A stretch of DNA of 64,000 nt from Tricholomella constricta (Eukaryota; Basidiomycota; Agaricomycetes; Agaricales; Lyophyllaceae): assembly GCA_013368375.1 (NCBI GenBank), contig JAACJP010000026.1, forward strand, positions 558,001 to 622,000, given 5' to 3'. The position numbers were made by a program, and so were the translations under genes. The first letter of the stretch is position 1, and every line of letters begins with the position of its first letter. Positions 1 through 11,244 of this stretch are shown here, piece after piece. Under the pieces are notes generated by a model. The model saw only the letters and a program-made list of their open reading frames with translations, was not told the origin of the DNA and made no database searches.

Positions 1-6
1 CTAACA

Positions 7-2397
7 TCACCCCCCCTTTTGAATCGCAACGACTCGGTGCGGGGCCGCGGTGGCGAAGACGGCCGGGGATAACGTGAATATGCCACGAATGTGGCGGGCA
101 GCGTCAGGGTTGTCACGGTGGTACTTTCGCACCAGATCGGGGGCGGCGACATTTTCGCGAGGTTCCCAAGAAGCTTCTTCGTAACCATAGCCCTTCCACA
201 GGACCTTGTACTGTAGTTTTTTGCGGAAGGTTCGGCTATCGAGGATCTTTTCAACTTCGTAATGGGGTTCGTCATCGATTATGTCAGGGGGCGGAGGGGG
301 ATCGGATCGACGACCTTCGATCGGATCAGCGACAGCGGGGATGAGCTTCACGACGTGGAAGACTGGGTGGATGCGCTTCATGGACTGAGGCAGCAGGAGG
401 CGGTATGCAAGCGGGCCGACTCGCCTTTGCACGACAAAAGGGCCAAGGTAGCGATGCGACAACTTCTTAGACGGTCGGGTCGTAGAAATGTCGGTCACGT
501 CCAAGTATACCTTGTCGCCAGGCTGGTAGTCGGGCGTTGGGGCGTGTCGCTGGTTGTAATACCGCTCCATGTCGTCTTTGGCCTTTGAAAGCGCTGCCTT
601 GGCTTCCTCCTGTGCTTCCTTCATGCGCTCCACGAACTCGTTGGCTGACTCGTTCTTGGAAACGCCCCGACGCGGCTCAAAGCCCATGCGCGGATGCCGA
701 CCAGTGTCAAGCATGAAGGGGGTCTGCTGCGTCGCCGAATGTACATGGTTGTTGTAACTGAATTCGGCGTCGGGCAGGAGATCCTCCCAATCGTTCTGGC
801 GCTCATTGCAGAAGACTCGCAAGAACTGTTCCAGTTCCTGGTTGACACGCTCCGTCTGTCCGTCGGTCTGTGGGTGGTACGCCGTCGAGGCCGACAGCTT
901 GATACCCAGAAGTCTGTACAGTTCGCGCGTGAACTCGGCGACGAACTGTGGACCTCGATCGGAGACGAATGCGTCAGGGAGACCATGCAGCTTCCAGACG
1001 TGGCGACGGTAGAGGTTCGCAGCTCCCAGGGCCGAACAAGTCGTGTGCGACGCGATGAAGTGCGCGCGCTTTCCGACCGAATCCACGACATTCATGATCG
1101 CGTCGTGGCCGTTGGACTCTGGAAGTTCGGTGATGAAGTCGACCGATACGACATTCCATCGGCCTTCGGGGATGGGAAGCGGCTGCAGCTGTCCGACGGG
1201 GAGTTGGCGGCGAGGTTTCGTGCGCAGACACATGTCACAGGTGCTGGTGTACGAACCGATGAAGCGCGACATCTGGGGCCACCAGTAGTTGCGCGACACC
1301 AGTTCGAGCGTCTTCCAGCGACCGGGGTGACCAGCGACCTTGGAGTCGTGGTGCTGCTCCACAATGCGTCGGCGAAGGTCTGGGACGTTCGGGACATAGA
1401 TCCGTCCATGGAACATGAGCAGACCGCCTTCCTCTCCCCACTCGCCAAAGCGAAGGGAGCGGCCAGCGATCTTGGATGCTTTGACCAGTTGCGCCGCTTT
1501 CGCGACCGCATCCTCCTGAGCTCCATCGCGATTGCCCTTGCGGATCGCTTTCAGCACATCATCCTCCTCTCCGACCAGTGCAAGGCCTTCAGTTGCACGA
1601 ACGGCGAAGAATTCTGGTTTGAGCAGCACGATGTTGGCGTTGTCGGCGCTTCCGTCGCCATGGTCGGGGCGACGCGATAACGCGTCGGGTTTGCCCATGC
1701 TACGGCCAGGACGGTGGTGGAGGGCGAAGTCGAAGTTAGCGAGGTAAAGCGACCATCGGGCTTGACGCCGATTGAGTTTCTTCGCGGTGAGGAAGTACTC
1801 AAGGTTCTTGTGGTCGGTCCAGATCTCCACCTTGTGCTTTGCGCCTTCTACGAAGTGTCGCCATTCCTCCAGAGACCGGATGATCGCCAGCATCTCTTTG
1901 TCATGGATCTCGTAGTTCCGCTCGACGGCGTTCAAGCTCTTCGAGTAGAACGCGACCGGGTGCCACTTGCCATCGCACGGCGACTCTTGCGACAGGACCG
2001 CGCCCGTTGCGAAGTCGGACGAGTCGGCTTCGATGCGGTACGGTCGGTCGTCATCGGGGAACATGAGGACTGGCCCCGACGTGATCGCGGACTTCAGAAG
2101 GGCAAAGGCCGACTGCTCCGACTCTCCCCACCGCCAGGCGACGTCCTTGCCCGTCAGATCGAACAGGGGTCGGGCGTGGTGCGAAAAGTCCTGGATGAAC
2201 CGTCGGTAGAAATTGGTGAAGCCTAGGAACGCTTGCACCTCCTTCTTGTTCTTCGGCGCCGGCCATTCCAACACTCCAGCGACTTTAACCGGATCCATTT
2301 CCGCTTGCCCTTGCGAAATGATCAGCCCGAGATACTCGATCTTAGTCTGCTCGAATTCGCATTTCTTGGGCTTTAAGAACAGCTGATGTTCGCGGAG
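7..2397 (-). CDS. Element A pol, C-terminal part: RT thumb, RNase H, integrase, chromodomain
   Basis: This stretch follows the in-frame stop at 2398 in the same frame, so it is the downstream half of one Pol. In order it holds the RT connection, an RNase H region (motif IEADSSDFATGAVLSQ and TDHKNLEYF), a zinc-binding integrase N-terminus (HH..C..C), and an integrase core with D (SVDFITELPES), D (FVSDRGPQF) and E (TDGQTERVNQELEQ). A C-terminal chromodomain follows (HYEVEKILDSR ... YKVLWKGYGYEEASWEP). The three integrase acidic residues are present. The chromodomain is thought to steer integration to heterochromatin in this family. The stop codon overlaps the polypurine tract at the LTR edge. 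Translation past the upstream TGA is not expected, so the part is probably silent. Confidence 0.92.
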   Translation of the reverse strand, partial: LREHQLFLKPKKCEFEQTKIEYLGLIISQGQAEMDPVKVAGVLEWPAPKNKKEVQAFLGFTNFYRRFIQDFSHHARPLFDLTGKDVAWRWGESEQSAFALLKSAITSGPVLMFPDDDRPYRIEADSSDFATGAVLSQESPCDGKWHPVAFYSKSLNAVERNYEIHDKEMLAIIRSLEEWRHFVEGAKHKVEIWTDHKNLEYFLTAKKLNRRQARWSLYLANFDFALHHRPGRSMGKPDALSRRPDHGDGSADNANIVLLKPEFFAVRATEGLALVGEEDDVLKAIRKGNRDGAQEDAVAKAAQLVKASKIAGRSLRFGEWGEEGGLLMFHGRIYVPNVPDLRRRIVEQHHDSKVAGHPGRWKTLELVSRNYWWPQMSRFIGSYTSTCDMCLRTKPRRQLPVGQLQPLPIPEGRWNVVSVDFITELPESNGHDAIMNVVDSVGKRAHFIASHTTCSALGAANLYRRHVWKLHGLPDAFVSDRGPQFVAEFTRELYRLLGIKLSASTAYHPQTDGQTERVNQELEQFLRVFCNERQNDWEDLLPDAEFSYNNHVHSATQQTPFMLDTGRHPRMGFEPRRGVSKNESANEFVERMKEAQEEAKAALSKAKDDMERYYNQRHAPTPDYQPGDKVYLDVTDISTTRPSKKLSHRYLGPFVVQRRVGPLAYRLLLPQSMKRIHPVFHVVKLIPAVADPIEGRRSDPPPPPDIIDDEPHYEVEKILDSRTFRKKLQYKVLWKGYGYEEASWEPRENVAAPDLVRKYHRDNPDAARHIRGIFTLSPAVFATAAPHRVVAIQKGG

Positions 2398-3839
2398 TCA
2401 GTCCAGTACCAGTCGCGTGACCCGACGGTGTTCCTCTAGCGTCTTTGTGTAAATCAAGATGTCATCGAGGTACACGCAAACAACACCTTCAGCGATCAGA
2501 TCGCGGAAGATATCATTCATCATGGTCTGAAATGTGGCGGGGCTGTTCGTGAGGCCGAAAAACATGACGAGCGGCTCGAAGAGGCTGCGATTCGTCCGAA
2601 ACGCTGCCTTCCACTCGTCGCCTTCCTTGATCCGGACGTTGTTGTACCCCCATCGGACGTCCAACTTGGTGAAGTACCGCGCGCCGCGAAGGTTATTTAC
2701 CAGTTCGCTAATGAGGGGCAGCGGGTATCGGTTCTTCACCGTGAGCGCATTGAGCGTCCGATAGTCCTGAACTAGACGGAGCGACCCGTCCTTCTTCTTG
2801 ATGAAGAAGACCGGCGACGCCATGGGCGACTTGGATGGTCGGATGCGACCTGTCTCGAGGTTCTCCTTGAGGAACACGTCGAGTTCGACCTGTTCTGCCG
2901 GTGAGAGCGGGTAGACCTTCGTGCCCGTCGGCAACGCGCCCGGCTCCAGTTCAATGGCATGGTCCCATTGCTTGCGCTCTGGAAGCTCATCGAATGCGAC
3001 TTTAGAGAAGACGTCTTCAAAGTCGTGGAGGTGGGTCGGTACTGCGTCGCGGAAAGTTCTGGGCACGGAGTTAGCAGCGTGCGCTTCCGCAAGTCGCTGC
3101 GATGTCGTTTGGCTGGCCCGAATATGTTCGGCAGTCGGAGTCGGATGGATCGCGGTTGCGAAGATGCGATCGCCATTCAGGAAGGTTTCCACCAGGAAGT
3201 CGTCAGACTCTGGGTCAGGTTCCTCCAGGATCGGGGTGTAGGGGAGGAACTCCTCCTCATCAGAGTTGTCCTCAACATACGGGTTGGTCGGGGCTCGCAG
3301 GTCGGGCTCAGTCATCGGGATACCATCGGCTCGACAGGCGCGGATCGCTGCGCGCACTCTGGTGCGTGCGCGCCGATCGGCTTTGACCTCGTCCTTGCAG
3401 GTGTCGCACTGCGTCGGACAGCAACTCATCTTCACCTCCTTGGTCTCCCAGTCGATCTCGGGGTTATGGTTTTTAAGCCAGTTGAACCTGAGGATCATGT
3501 CTTGCTTGCCTAACTGGGTGACCCCGAAGACGGCTCGTTCGGTATGACCGTTGTATTGCAAGACAGCTTCTACGATGCAAGAGACCGAACCGCCTTCGTT
3601 GAGGGTGCCGTCCACATTGTAAACCGGGGATGGCCGACTAAGCACCTTGGTCGTGAGCTTGTGTTTCTCGACGAAAGCGACATTGAGAAAACTGCCGGTC
3701 GCTCCGCTGTCCACTAGGGCAGTGACAGCATGCGACTCCTGGGTGTCGGTGGTCTCCAGTTCGACGTTGAGCCACAGGGATCTGGGGCAGGGGGAGGCAG
3801 CGGCGATGAAGCGACTAGGAAGTCGCTTTTCCCAGCGGG
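2398..3839 (-). pseudogene. Element A pol, protease and reverse transcriptase, interrupted by TGA
   Basis: A retropepsin with active-site DSGATGSFLN begins at about 3716, followed by an acidic linker and a reverse transcriptase with KKKDGSLRLVQDYR, KLDVRWGYNNVRI and catalytic YLDDILIYT. The frame is open leftward from the E1 insertion (upstream residues such as LPRWEKRLPSRFI precede the protease), which shows the protease belongs to the same Pol as the fragment at 15188..15384. Translation stops at TGA 2398-2400 just after the YLDD box. Element E1 has Arg at the matching place (VLERLR), so the stop is most simply CGA to TGA. The RT box contains unusual residues (LDVRWGY, VMFFGLTNSPATF), also hinting at decay. 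Confidence 0.9.
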
Positions 3840-3844
3840 GTAGG

Positions 3845-4203
3845 TGTTAGGACCTGATGTAGCACGCTGGTTACGGAGTTATTCCGGGACCACCGAGGCG
3901 GACAGGCCTGACGTTGTCGAGGAAGACGAGCTCCGAAGGGTTGTTCGGAGGTCGTGAGCGTCGACAAGGACGTTCGCAAGAGCTTGTTCGAACGAATGAA
4001 GCTTAAGCGATACGAGAGTGAAGCAGAATAGATTCGAGAAAGTGAGAGAGAACAAGAACGAGAACAGAGACTAGTCGCAACAATTGGTAATATCGAGGTC
4101 AAGAGTCCAACAGAGAAGTGGTGCCATATATATACAGTGGTCGTGCGTGGGAAAACGTAGTGGATGTGAGTTTTAGGGGTGGTCGTTAGGGGTGGTCGTG
4201 ACA
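3845..4203 (-). repeat. E1 3' LTR (359 bp)
   Basis: Starts TGTTAGG and ends GTGACA. It matches 14824..15182 except for C/T at the GTCGCAAC versus GTCGTAAC site and T/C near the right end. A purine-rich tract on the minus strand (GAGGAGGGGGTAA, 4204..4216) abuts it, as expected for plus-strand priming at the 3' LTR. Confidence 0.96.
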
Positions 4204-4424
4204 TTACCCCCTCCTCAAGCGTCGAGCCACTGAGACGCGGGGAAGCCTTCGAATGCAAGGGGAATAAAGTCTTGTGTTTTGTTTTAGCGTGTGCGCGGTC
4301 ACGTGAGGGGCACGTGTGGTCTAGATCGCTTGTGGGTCCTTGTGGGTGTTTTGAGGATCTCGGAGATCGAATAGAAGAAAAACTTTGGCTGTTTTTCTTT
4401 TCAATCTTCTTCTCATCCTCCTCA

Positions 4425-6456
4425 ATGTCGACCCCTAACCAAGGTACCACGTCCTCCGCCTCTGTCGCCCAAGTTGTACGCGATCCGGAGTTGGCGCGAT
4501 TGTCTGTCGAAGATCGGGCGCGTGTGGCGTTTCTGGATGCGCCCCAATCCGTCTCCCCGACTCCTTCTCTTCCCGGGATCGCTGTTCTCCCAGATGAAAG
4601 TGTCGAAGTCATTCCAAGGTCTTCCCCTGCTTCCCCTACGCCCCCCCTCCCTCGACTGGTTATCCGTCTTCCCGTCCGGGCTCCGCAGGTCCGTCGTTCT
4701 CGTTCGACTACTCCGGAGGCCCTCTTCGAATCTTCCAGTGATCCCGTGTCGCGTCCGGCAGCGACTTCATTGTCTTGGGGGCCTCTCCTGACCGATGCGG
4801 TTCTGGCGGAGGTGATGCGTACCGCTGTGCGGGTTCCTCCCTCTTTGGCCTGGTGTGAGGCGCACGGACCGGTAAGTGTCGTCTTTCATTTGCGATCGGG
4901 CTAGATCTTTCAGCTGATTCTTCTTTTTTGGGGTCTTTTGCTAGTGTGATCGATGTCGGGAACGTCGGCAGCCTTGTCGTTTCCAGGAGGTTCGTCTCCG
5001 CGGGACCCTGCCCTGCGTCGATTGTCGCGCTGCGCACTCCCTATGCTCGCTCTCGTTTGACCATGGTCTGGAGGTGGCGTCTAGGGTGTTGACGATCCCC
5101 TTGGCGTGGTTGCGGTCCCGTACCGAGGGTTTTACCTTCTCCCGCACCGGTGTCGCCATGTCCTTCTCCGCTATTCGTAGCATTTTGCATGTGGTGCCCC
5201 CTTCCCTCAAACCTTCCCTTACCTCCATGTTTTCTGAGGCAGTCATTTCCCCGCCGTCGTCTTCTGGGGATGAGGCCGTCGTCAGTATTAGCCGTGCTCC
5301 GCCTGCGCGTGCTATTTTTCGTGGTACCCGAGGACAGGGTCGGAAATTAGCGCCTGTTAGTCGTGGGGGTATGCGATCTGGGCCTGCTAGTCGTGGGGGT
5401 ATGCAATCTGGTCTGCAGGGGTTTAGGGGACGTCCTTCGTCTGTGCCTCGTTCCCCCTCCCTTTCCCCCGCGGCATCGACTTCTCCCCTTCTGGCCTCTC
5501 CTTTGTTGGACGCTATGCGTGTGGCGTCTCCCGATATTCCCCCTGTCGAGCCTCTTTTCTTAAGGAGCCCCTCTACTTCGGTTTCTCCCTCGCCCGTTTT
5601 GCAATCCTGCCCCCCCGCTATGTTGCTGTCGTCCCCCCTTGCTACCCCTGCTCCTTCTGTTCCTTCGCCGGAGGCGTTCCTCCGTCTCCAGCGTCTTTAC
5701 GACCAGGAGGTCGCGCGCGCGCAGGCCCTTTCGACTCAGGTCGAGCGTCTCGAGGTCGAGGGTGAACGTTACAAGAATCGTCTTTGCGGAGCCCTATCCG
5801 AGCTCGCCGACGAGCGTGACCGTGCCGTGGAGGTCGTGGACGTCGATCATGAAGCTGAGGTCGAGGATTTTCGGATGGTGATTATGGGTCTTCGAGATGA
5901 GGTAGCTGGCCTGCAGGGGCACGTCGTACATCTTCAGGAGGTCCGGGACCATTGGCGTGGTCATGCCTTGGACCTTCGACTTCGCGTTCATGGTGAGTTT
6001 TATTCCATTCTTTTTGTCTTTTTCTTTCCCTTTTTCTGAAAACTTGTCGTAGCCCTCGACCTCCTGCGTACTGCCTTCGCTTCTGACATGTACATTGCGG
6101 ATGGTGCTCTGCGTCGTGCCCTCGTCGAGCTGGAGGCGTCGCCGGTCCGAACTATCATCGCTGGCGCTCATCGGGTCCTTGAGCGGCACTCGCTCCTCGA
6201 GCTTTTCCATCCCCCTGTTGATCCCGAGGTTCCTTTCCCGGCGTTCGAGCACTTCCTTGCTCTTCACCGCGCCTCGCTCACTCGTGAAGACGCTCTCGCC
6301 GAGTTCGTGTCTCGATCTCAATTAATCGCCGACGACGAGCAGGATATTGCTTCGATGCGTCCGTTGGAGGGAAATTTGGGTGGGGAGGTCGGGGTTGGTC
6401 GCGGGGAGGGTTCCACTTTGAGCGCGGGTCCTTCTAAACGTCGTCGCATTGACTAG
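4425..6456 (+). CDS. Antisense spliced gene in E1: Zn2Cys6-type protein with coiled coil
   Basis: Exons 4425..4871, 4945..5992 and 6053..6456 give 632 codons. Both introns (73 and 60 nt) have GT..AG ends (GTAAGT..TAG, GTGAGT..TAG) and keep the frame; without splicing each segment hits a stop. Exon 1 (residues 1-149) is Ser/Pro-rich. Exon 2 opens with six cysteines at about 150, 153, 160, 173, 176 and 183, i.e. C-x2-C-x6-C-x12-C-x2-C-x6-C with basic residues between (CDRCRERRQPC). This is the spacing of fungal Gal4-type binuclear zinc clusters. Residues about 391-499 are heptad-rich and likely a coiled coil. The protein ends PSKRRRID, a possible nuclear signal. It lies opposite to gag-pol, between pol and the 3' LTR, so sense-strand retrotransposition would keep its introns. 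DNA binding is inferred from spacing only; no target is known. A degenerate structural zinc domain is the alternative. Confidence 0.8.
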
Positions 6457-6664
6457 TCGGTCTTCTTGGTGGTGTCTTGGGCTTTCTCTGCTTTCTTTTT
6501 GTTGAATATTTACATCTGAAGTTCGTTAATTCTTTTTTCCTTGGTGTTTTCTTTTTCTTGTAGTGTCGTTGTCCCGGTGTTCAAAATACATTTGGTGATA
6601 GAAATCGTTTTCTTGAAGGGGTTTTTTTCATAAATTTCGTGAAGTGCGTGAATTTCGTCGGATT

Positions 6665-9600
6665 CTAGATTGTGGGGTCTCGTGGTTTCCTTGGGAATAG
6701 ACGATGGAATTCGAGGGCCATGTCTTTTGCTCCCTCTATGTTTCCTGCTGGTTCCCATGTGTCGTCCTCGGGGCCATATCCTTCCCATCGTACCAAGTAG
6801 AGCACGTGTTTCCCTCGTGTTCGGGAGTCTAGGATTCGTTCTACTTCGTAGTGCTCCTCGCCCTCGATTTCGATTGTCTGCGGAGGTGGCTTTGATCGTC
6901 CTGGGAAGTTCTCGTGTTCGTGTTTTTCGAGTAACTTGACATGGAACACATTGTGAATTCCCTTCAGTGTCGGAGGTAGTTCCAGTCGATACGCGTGGCT
7001 GGAGATCTTCTGTAGGATTTTGAAGGGGCCCAGTCTCCGGTGGTCCAGCTTTTTGGAGGGGCGTTTCGTTTTGATGTTCCGGCAATCGAGCCATACCTCC
7101 GTTCCTACGGCCCAATCTGGTGTAGGGTCCCGTTTCTTGTCCGCAAATCGTTTGTAGGCTTCGTTTGCGATCTCTATCTCTTGGCGGAGGTAGTCCTGGA
7201 GGGTCCGGAGGTCTACGGCTACCTCCTGGGCTTCCTTTGCCGGTATGTCTTTTATAGAGATTGTCAGGCGGGGGTGATAACCCTTGTTCGCAAAGAAAGG
7301 AGAGACTCCCGTGGTCGAATGGGTCGTATTGTTATACGTGAATTCCGCCAGTGGGAGCTGTGTTCGCCAGTTGGTCTGGAGGTAGTTCACGTATATCCGG
7401 AGGTACTGTTCCAGTGTCTGGTTTACTTGTTCCGTCTGGCCGTCGGTCTCCGGGTGATACGCGGTCGAAAGGTTCGATTTGATGTCCAGGGCTTTACATA
7501 GCGAGCTCCAGAAACGGGAGACGAAGAGGGTGCCTCTGTTGGAGATGATGTCATCGGGCAGTCCGTGCTTGGAGAAGACATGTTCCAAGAATAGCTGAGC
7601 AAGTTCCTTTGCTGTGTCCGTTGTGTGACAGGGTATGAAGATGCCTTGCTTGGTGAGGCGGCATACTACGACCAGTATGGCGTCGTACCCATCCGATTCC
7701 GGTAATTCTACGATGTGGTCCATGGATATGGAGGCCCACGCCCTTCGCCCAATCTGGAGTGGTTTCAATAATCCGTATGGGCTATGGCGTGGGACCTTCG
7801 CTCTTTTACAGGTATGACAGCTTCGGACGTATCGAGTGACCTCCTTCCGTAATCCGGGCCAGAAATAAGTCCTCATGATGAGTTGTGTGGTCTTTCTGAT
7901 CCCTGGATGTCCGCGCAGTTTGTGACCGTGGTGTTGCTGTAGGATGTCGAGTCGTAATCTGGACTGGTCCGGTACATAGGTTCTTCCGTCGCGAAGGAGT
8001 AGTTTGTGATCATCGGATAGGGAGAATGCGGAGGTCTCTTCTCCGGGTTTGGGTGCATGCCTTTCGAAGAAATCGTCTCGGGGTGCGTTCCGGAAATTGT
8101 TTAGTAGGAGCTCCTCGTTCAGTATTAGGGCCGCGTTCAATCGTTCGGGGGGTATGATGATGCGGTTGTTGAAGGAGTTGTGATCCTGCTCGAAACCCTT
8201 CTTTGGATACACGTCCGCTCTTCGCGTAAGGGCATCTGGCTTCGCTCCCAGTCTTCCGGGTCGATAGTTTATCTGGAAGTCGAAGTTCGCCAGGCATTCC
8301 GACCATCGTGCTTGTCTGCGACTGAGTTGTTTGGTCGTGGAGAAGTACTGTAGGTTGTTGTGGTCGGAGTACACTTGAATGCGGTGGGGAGATCCCTCTA
8401 GGTAGGCCCTCCATTGCTTAAACGCTTCCACGATTGCTAGGAGCTCCTTGTCATAGATGTCGTAGTTGAGCTCCGCGTCTATCATAGTTCTCGCGTAGAA
8501 GGCGACCGGACGTAAGTCTTGTGATGTCTCGTCAAATTGGGAGATGATCCCCGCTATGGCGAAGTCGGAGGCATCGCACTCTAGTATCACCGGTAGTTGA
8601 GGATCGAAGTGTCGTAGGATGGGTGCGGAGGAGAATGCTTTCTTCAATAGCTCGAAGACTCCTTCGCATTCGGAATCCCATTTCCAGATTGTGTCCTTTT
8701 GCGTGAGTTTGTTTAACCTCTTCGTTATGCCCGAGTAATTGTCGATAAACCGCCGATAGAAGTTTGCAAAGCCTAGGAAAGATTGGAGTTCCTTGACCTT
8801 CGTCGGTCTAGGCCACTTCCGGATCGCGTCGACTTTTCCTGGATCCATCCTTACTCTGCCGGGGGATACGATGACGCCTAGGTATTCGATCTCCGTAGTG
8901 TGAAACGTGCATTTCTCCGGTTTCGCATGAAGGTTGTGTTTCCGGAGCCTCTCGAGGACCTTCCGAACGTGTCCGTGATGTTCCTCTAAGGTCTCCGAGA
9001 AAACCAGAATGTCGTCGAGGTAGATCACTACGAACACGTCGTTCATGTCGTGGAAGATGTCGTTCATGAAGTGTTGGAATGTCGCGGGTGAGTTTGTCAT
9101 GCCGAAGGGCATTACCAGGTATTCGAAAAGTCCATAACGAGTGCGGAAGGCTGTCTTCCATTCGTGTCCCGGAGCTATGCGGACGTTGTTGTAGCCCACT
9201 CGGAGGTCGATCTTCGAGTATACTTTTGCTTTTTGAAGTCGGTCTATGAGGTCTCCGATCAGGGGTAGAGGGTAACGGTTCTTCTTGGTGATCCGATTTA
9301 GTCCTCTATAGTCCACACATAGCCGGAGTGATCCGTCCTTCTTCTTTGCGAACAGTACCGGAGCTCCCGCTGACGAACTCGAAGGTCGGATGAACCCTTT
9401 ACCGAGCATTTCGTCGATGTAATCCTTCAATGCTTTCAACTCCAGTTCGGACATGTTGTATATCTTTCCGAAAGGAGGGGTAGTGTTTTCGTCGAGTTCC
9501 ACTGTGTGATCGTAAGGTCGGTGTGGGGGGATGGTTTTCGCTTCGCCCGCTGAGAATACGTCTTCGAAGTCCCTGTACTCCGGAGGTACGACTTCCTCAA

Positions 9601-11240
9601 AGATTTCCTTTTCTGTCTTTGGTTGCTTGGGTTCGTCGTCGGAGGTGTTATTGGCATGGAGGTGTTCTTCCTGTTCGGTGAGGGAGATGTGTAGTTGGAA
9701 CGCTGTGGCTCCGTCCCTGATGAGGTTCGCGAATGGCGCCGCTCCGATCAGGCGGATGCTTTGTGTTTCGACATCCTCTTCTCCCTCTCCGGTTTCGTCT
9801 TCGACCTTTGTTTCCGGGTTGGTTTCCTCTTCTTCCTGTGTTTCTGTTGTTGGGGACGTTGCGGGTTTCTGTTTGGGGTGGGGTTTGAATTTGGACCTCG
9901 GAACGTTTGGAGGGAAGTAGTTGGGTGGAGGTGGTTTTCGGGTGCGTTTCCGTCCCGTTACCTCCTCTGGCGACTCGGTTGTCGGTGTTGGTACTTCCTC
10001 TTGGGGTTCGTTGGTGTTTGGGCGGGTGTCTTCCTCCTTCATGTGGTCGCTGGAGGTGTCGTTCTGATCGTTGTCGTCGTCCAGGAGGTCCCTGAGGAGG
10101 GGTTGTTTTTCCAAAAGGGGGTTGGCTGGTTTCGGAGCTTCGACATCTTCCTCCTCCTCAAGGGTCACAGTTCCCCATTGCGTCTTCTGGGAAAGCGATA
10201 TCGCGGCTAGTCCTGCTCCTTGTTCCATGGTCATGGACATTTCCCGCCAGTCGATGTCCGGATTTGCTTCCCGTAACCAAGGTAATCCGAGCACTAATGG
10301 TGTGGCTGGATGTAACTGTGTTATGAGGAGGTCGACCTTATACTCTAGTCCGTTCTCGAGTTTGATCGTTTCGGGACTATGGTGTGAAATGGCTCCGCCT
10401 CCGCTGGGGTTTCCGTCGAACAGTTGTAGGGTCATGGGGTTGGCGAGAGGTTCCGGCTTCGTACACGAGGATTTTGTTATGAAGTTGCCCGCCGCCCCAC
10501 TATCAATAAGTGCCCGTAGACGCGTTGCAGATCCCTCCAACTGTACTTCGATCGTGAAGGAGCGAGCCGACCGCGAGGGTAAGCGTTGAGCTCCTGTGCC
10601 TGTTGTTGTTGGAGCGACTTCCTTTTTCCTTCGGAGGTCCGGTAGTGATCCTTCGATTTTGCCGTTTGACCCCCGTCGTAGCGTGATGCAGAGGTCTTTC
10701 CAATTTATGTGGGGATTGACCTCCTTCAGCCATGATAGTCCCAGTACTATCGTCGCTGTCTCGTGGAGTTTCGTTATGAGGAATCTTATCCTCTGAGTGG
10801 TGCCGTCACTGAATTTGACGTCGTTGGTGGTATAGTGTGTGATTTTGCCTGATGCGGAGAGTTCTCCGTCGAATAGGCAGAGGTTTATTGGGGGGTTGAG
10901 CTCCTCAAGGTGGAGCCCACGTGATGTCGCCATGACGGAGTCCATGAAGTTGTCGGTAGCTCCGCTGTCGATGAGCGTGTTTTCAGGGTCTTCTCCTCCT
11001 CCGTTTGGCGTGAGGTGTATTAGGAATGCCAGTGACGAATGGGAGGAGAGAGTTACTGTGCGGGTGTCCGTTGTCGATAATGCCGTTGCACGTAGTTTAG
11101 TGTCAAGGTCCGGTTTTAGGTCTTCGCGATTCAGAGCCCGGGCAAGTCCTGAATCGCCCCCGCGTTTCCCTCTTCTGTCTTGTGATGGAATTCGAAGATG
11201 TCGTCGCCGATGAGGTAGGTGGCTCTGCCCATGGCGTTTG
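6665..11240 (-). CDS. E1 pol: tandem proteases, RT, RNase H, integrase, chromodomain
   Basis: The frame is open from the gag end to the stop at 6665 (at least 1,426 residues from the first ATG at 10945, plus upstream codons in the minus-one frame relative to gag). Domains in order: retropepsin 1 (DSGATDNF, triad at 10961-10969; later VLGLSWLKEVNPHINW), retropepsin 2 (DSGAAGNF, triad at 10496-10504; VLGLPWLREANPDIDW), an acidic Pro-rich linker, RT (KKKDGSLRLCVDYRGLN, KIDLRVGYNNVRI, YLDDILVF), RNase H (ILECDASDFAIAGIIS), integrase zinc finger (HH..C..C) and core, then a chromodomain (HYEVERILDSR .. LYLVRWEGYGPEDDTWEP). The second integrase acidic residue is Asn (IISNRGTLF, codon 7538-7540). Apart from that, no stop or frameshift was seen in this long frame. 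Confidence 0.95.
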
Positions 11241-11244
11241 CTGT

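Noticed and set aside
262..2226. Long plus-strand frames opposite element A pol (for example 694..1680)
   Set aside because: They are exact shadows of the pol coding strand; no splice sites, motifs or start context support them.
9531..10589. Plus-strand frames opposite E1 pol linker and protease
   Set aside because: Overlap a complete conserved pol frame; composition is that of the complementary strand.
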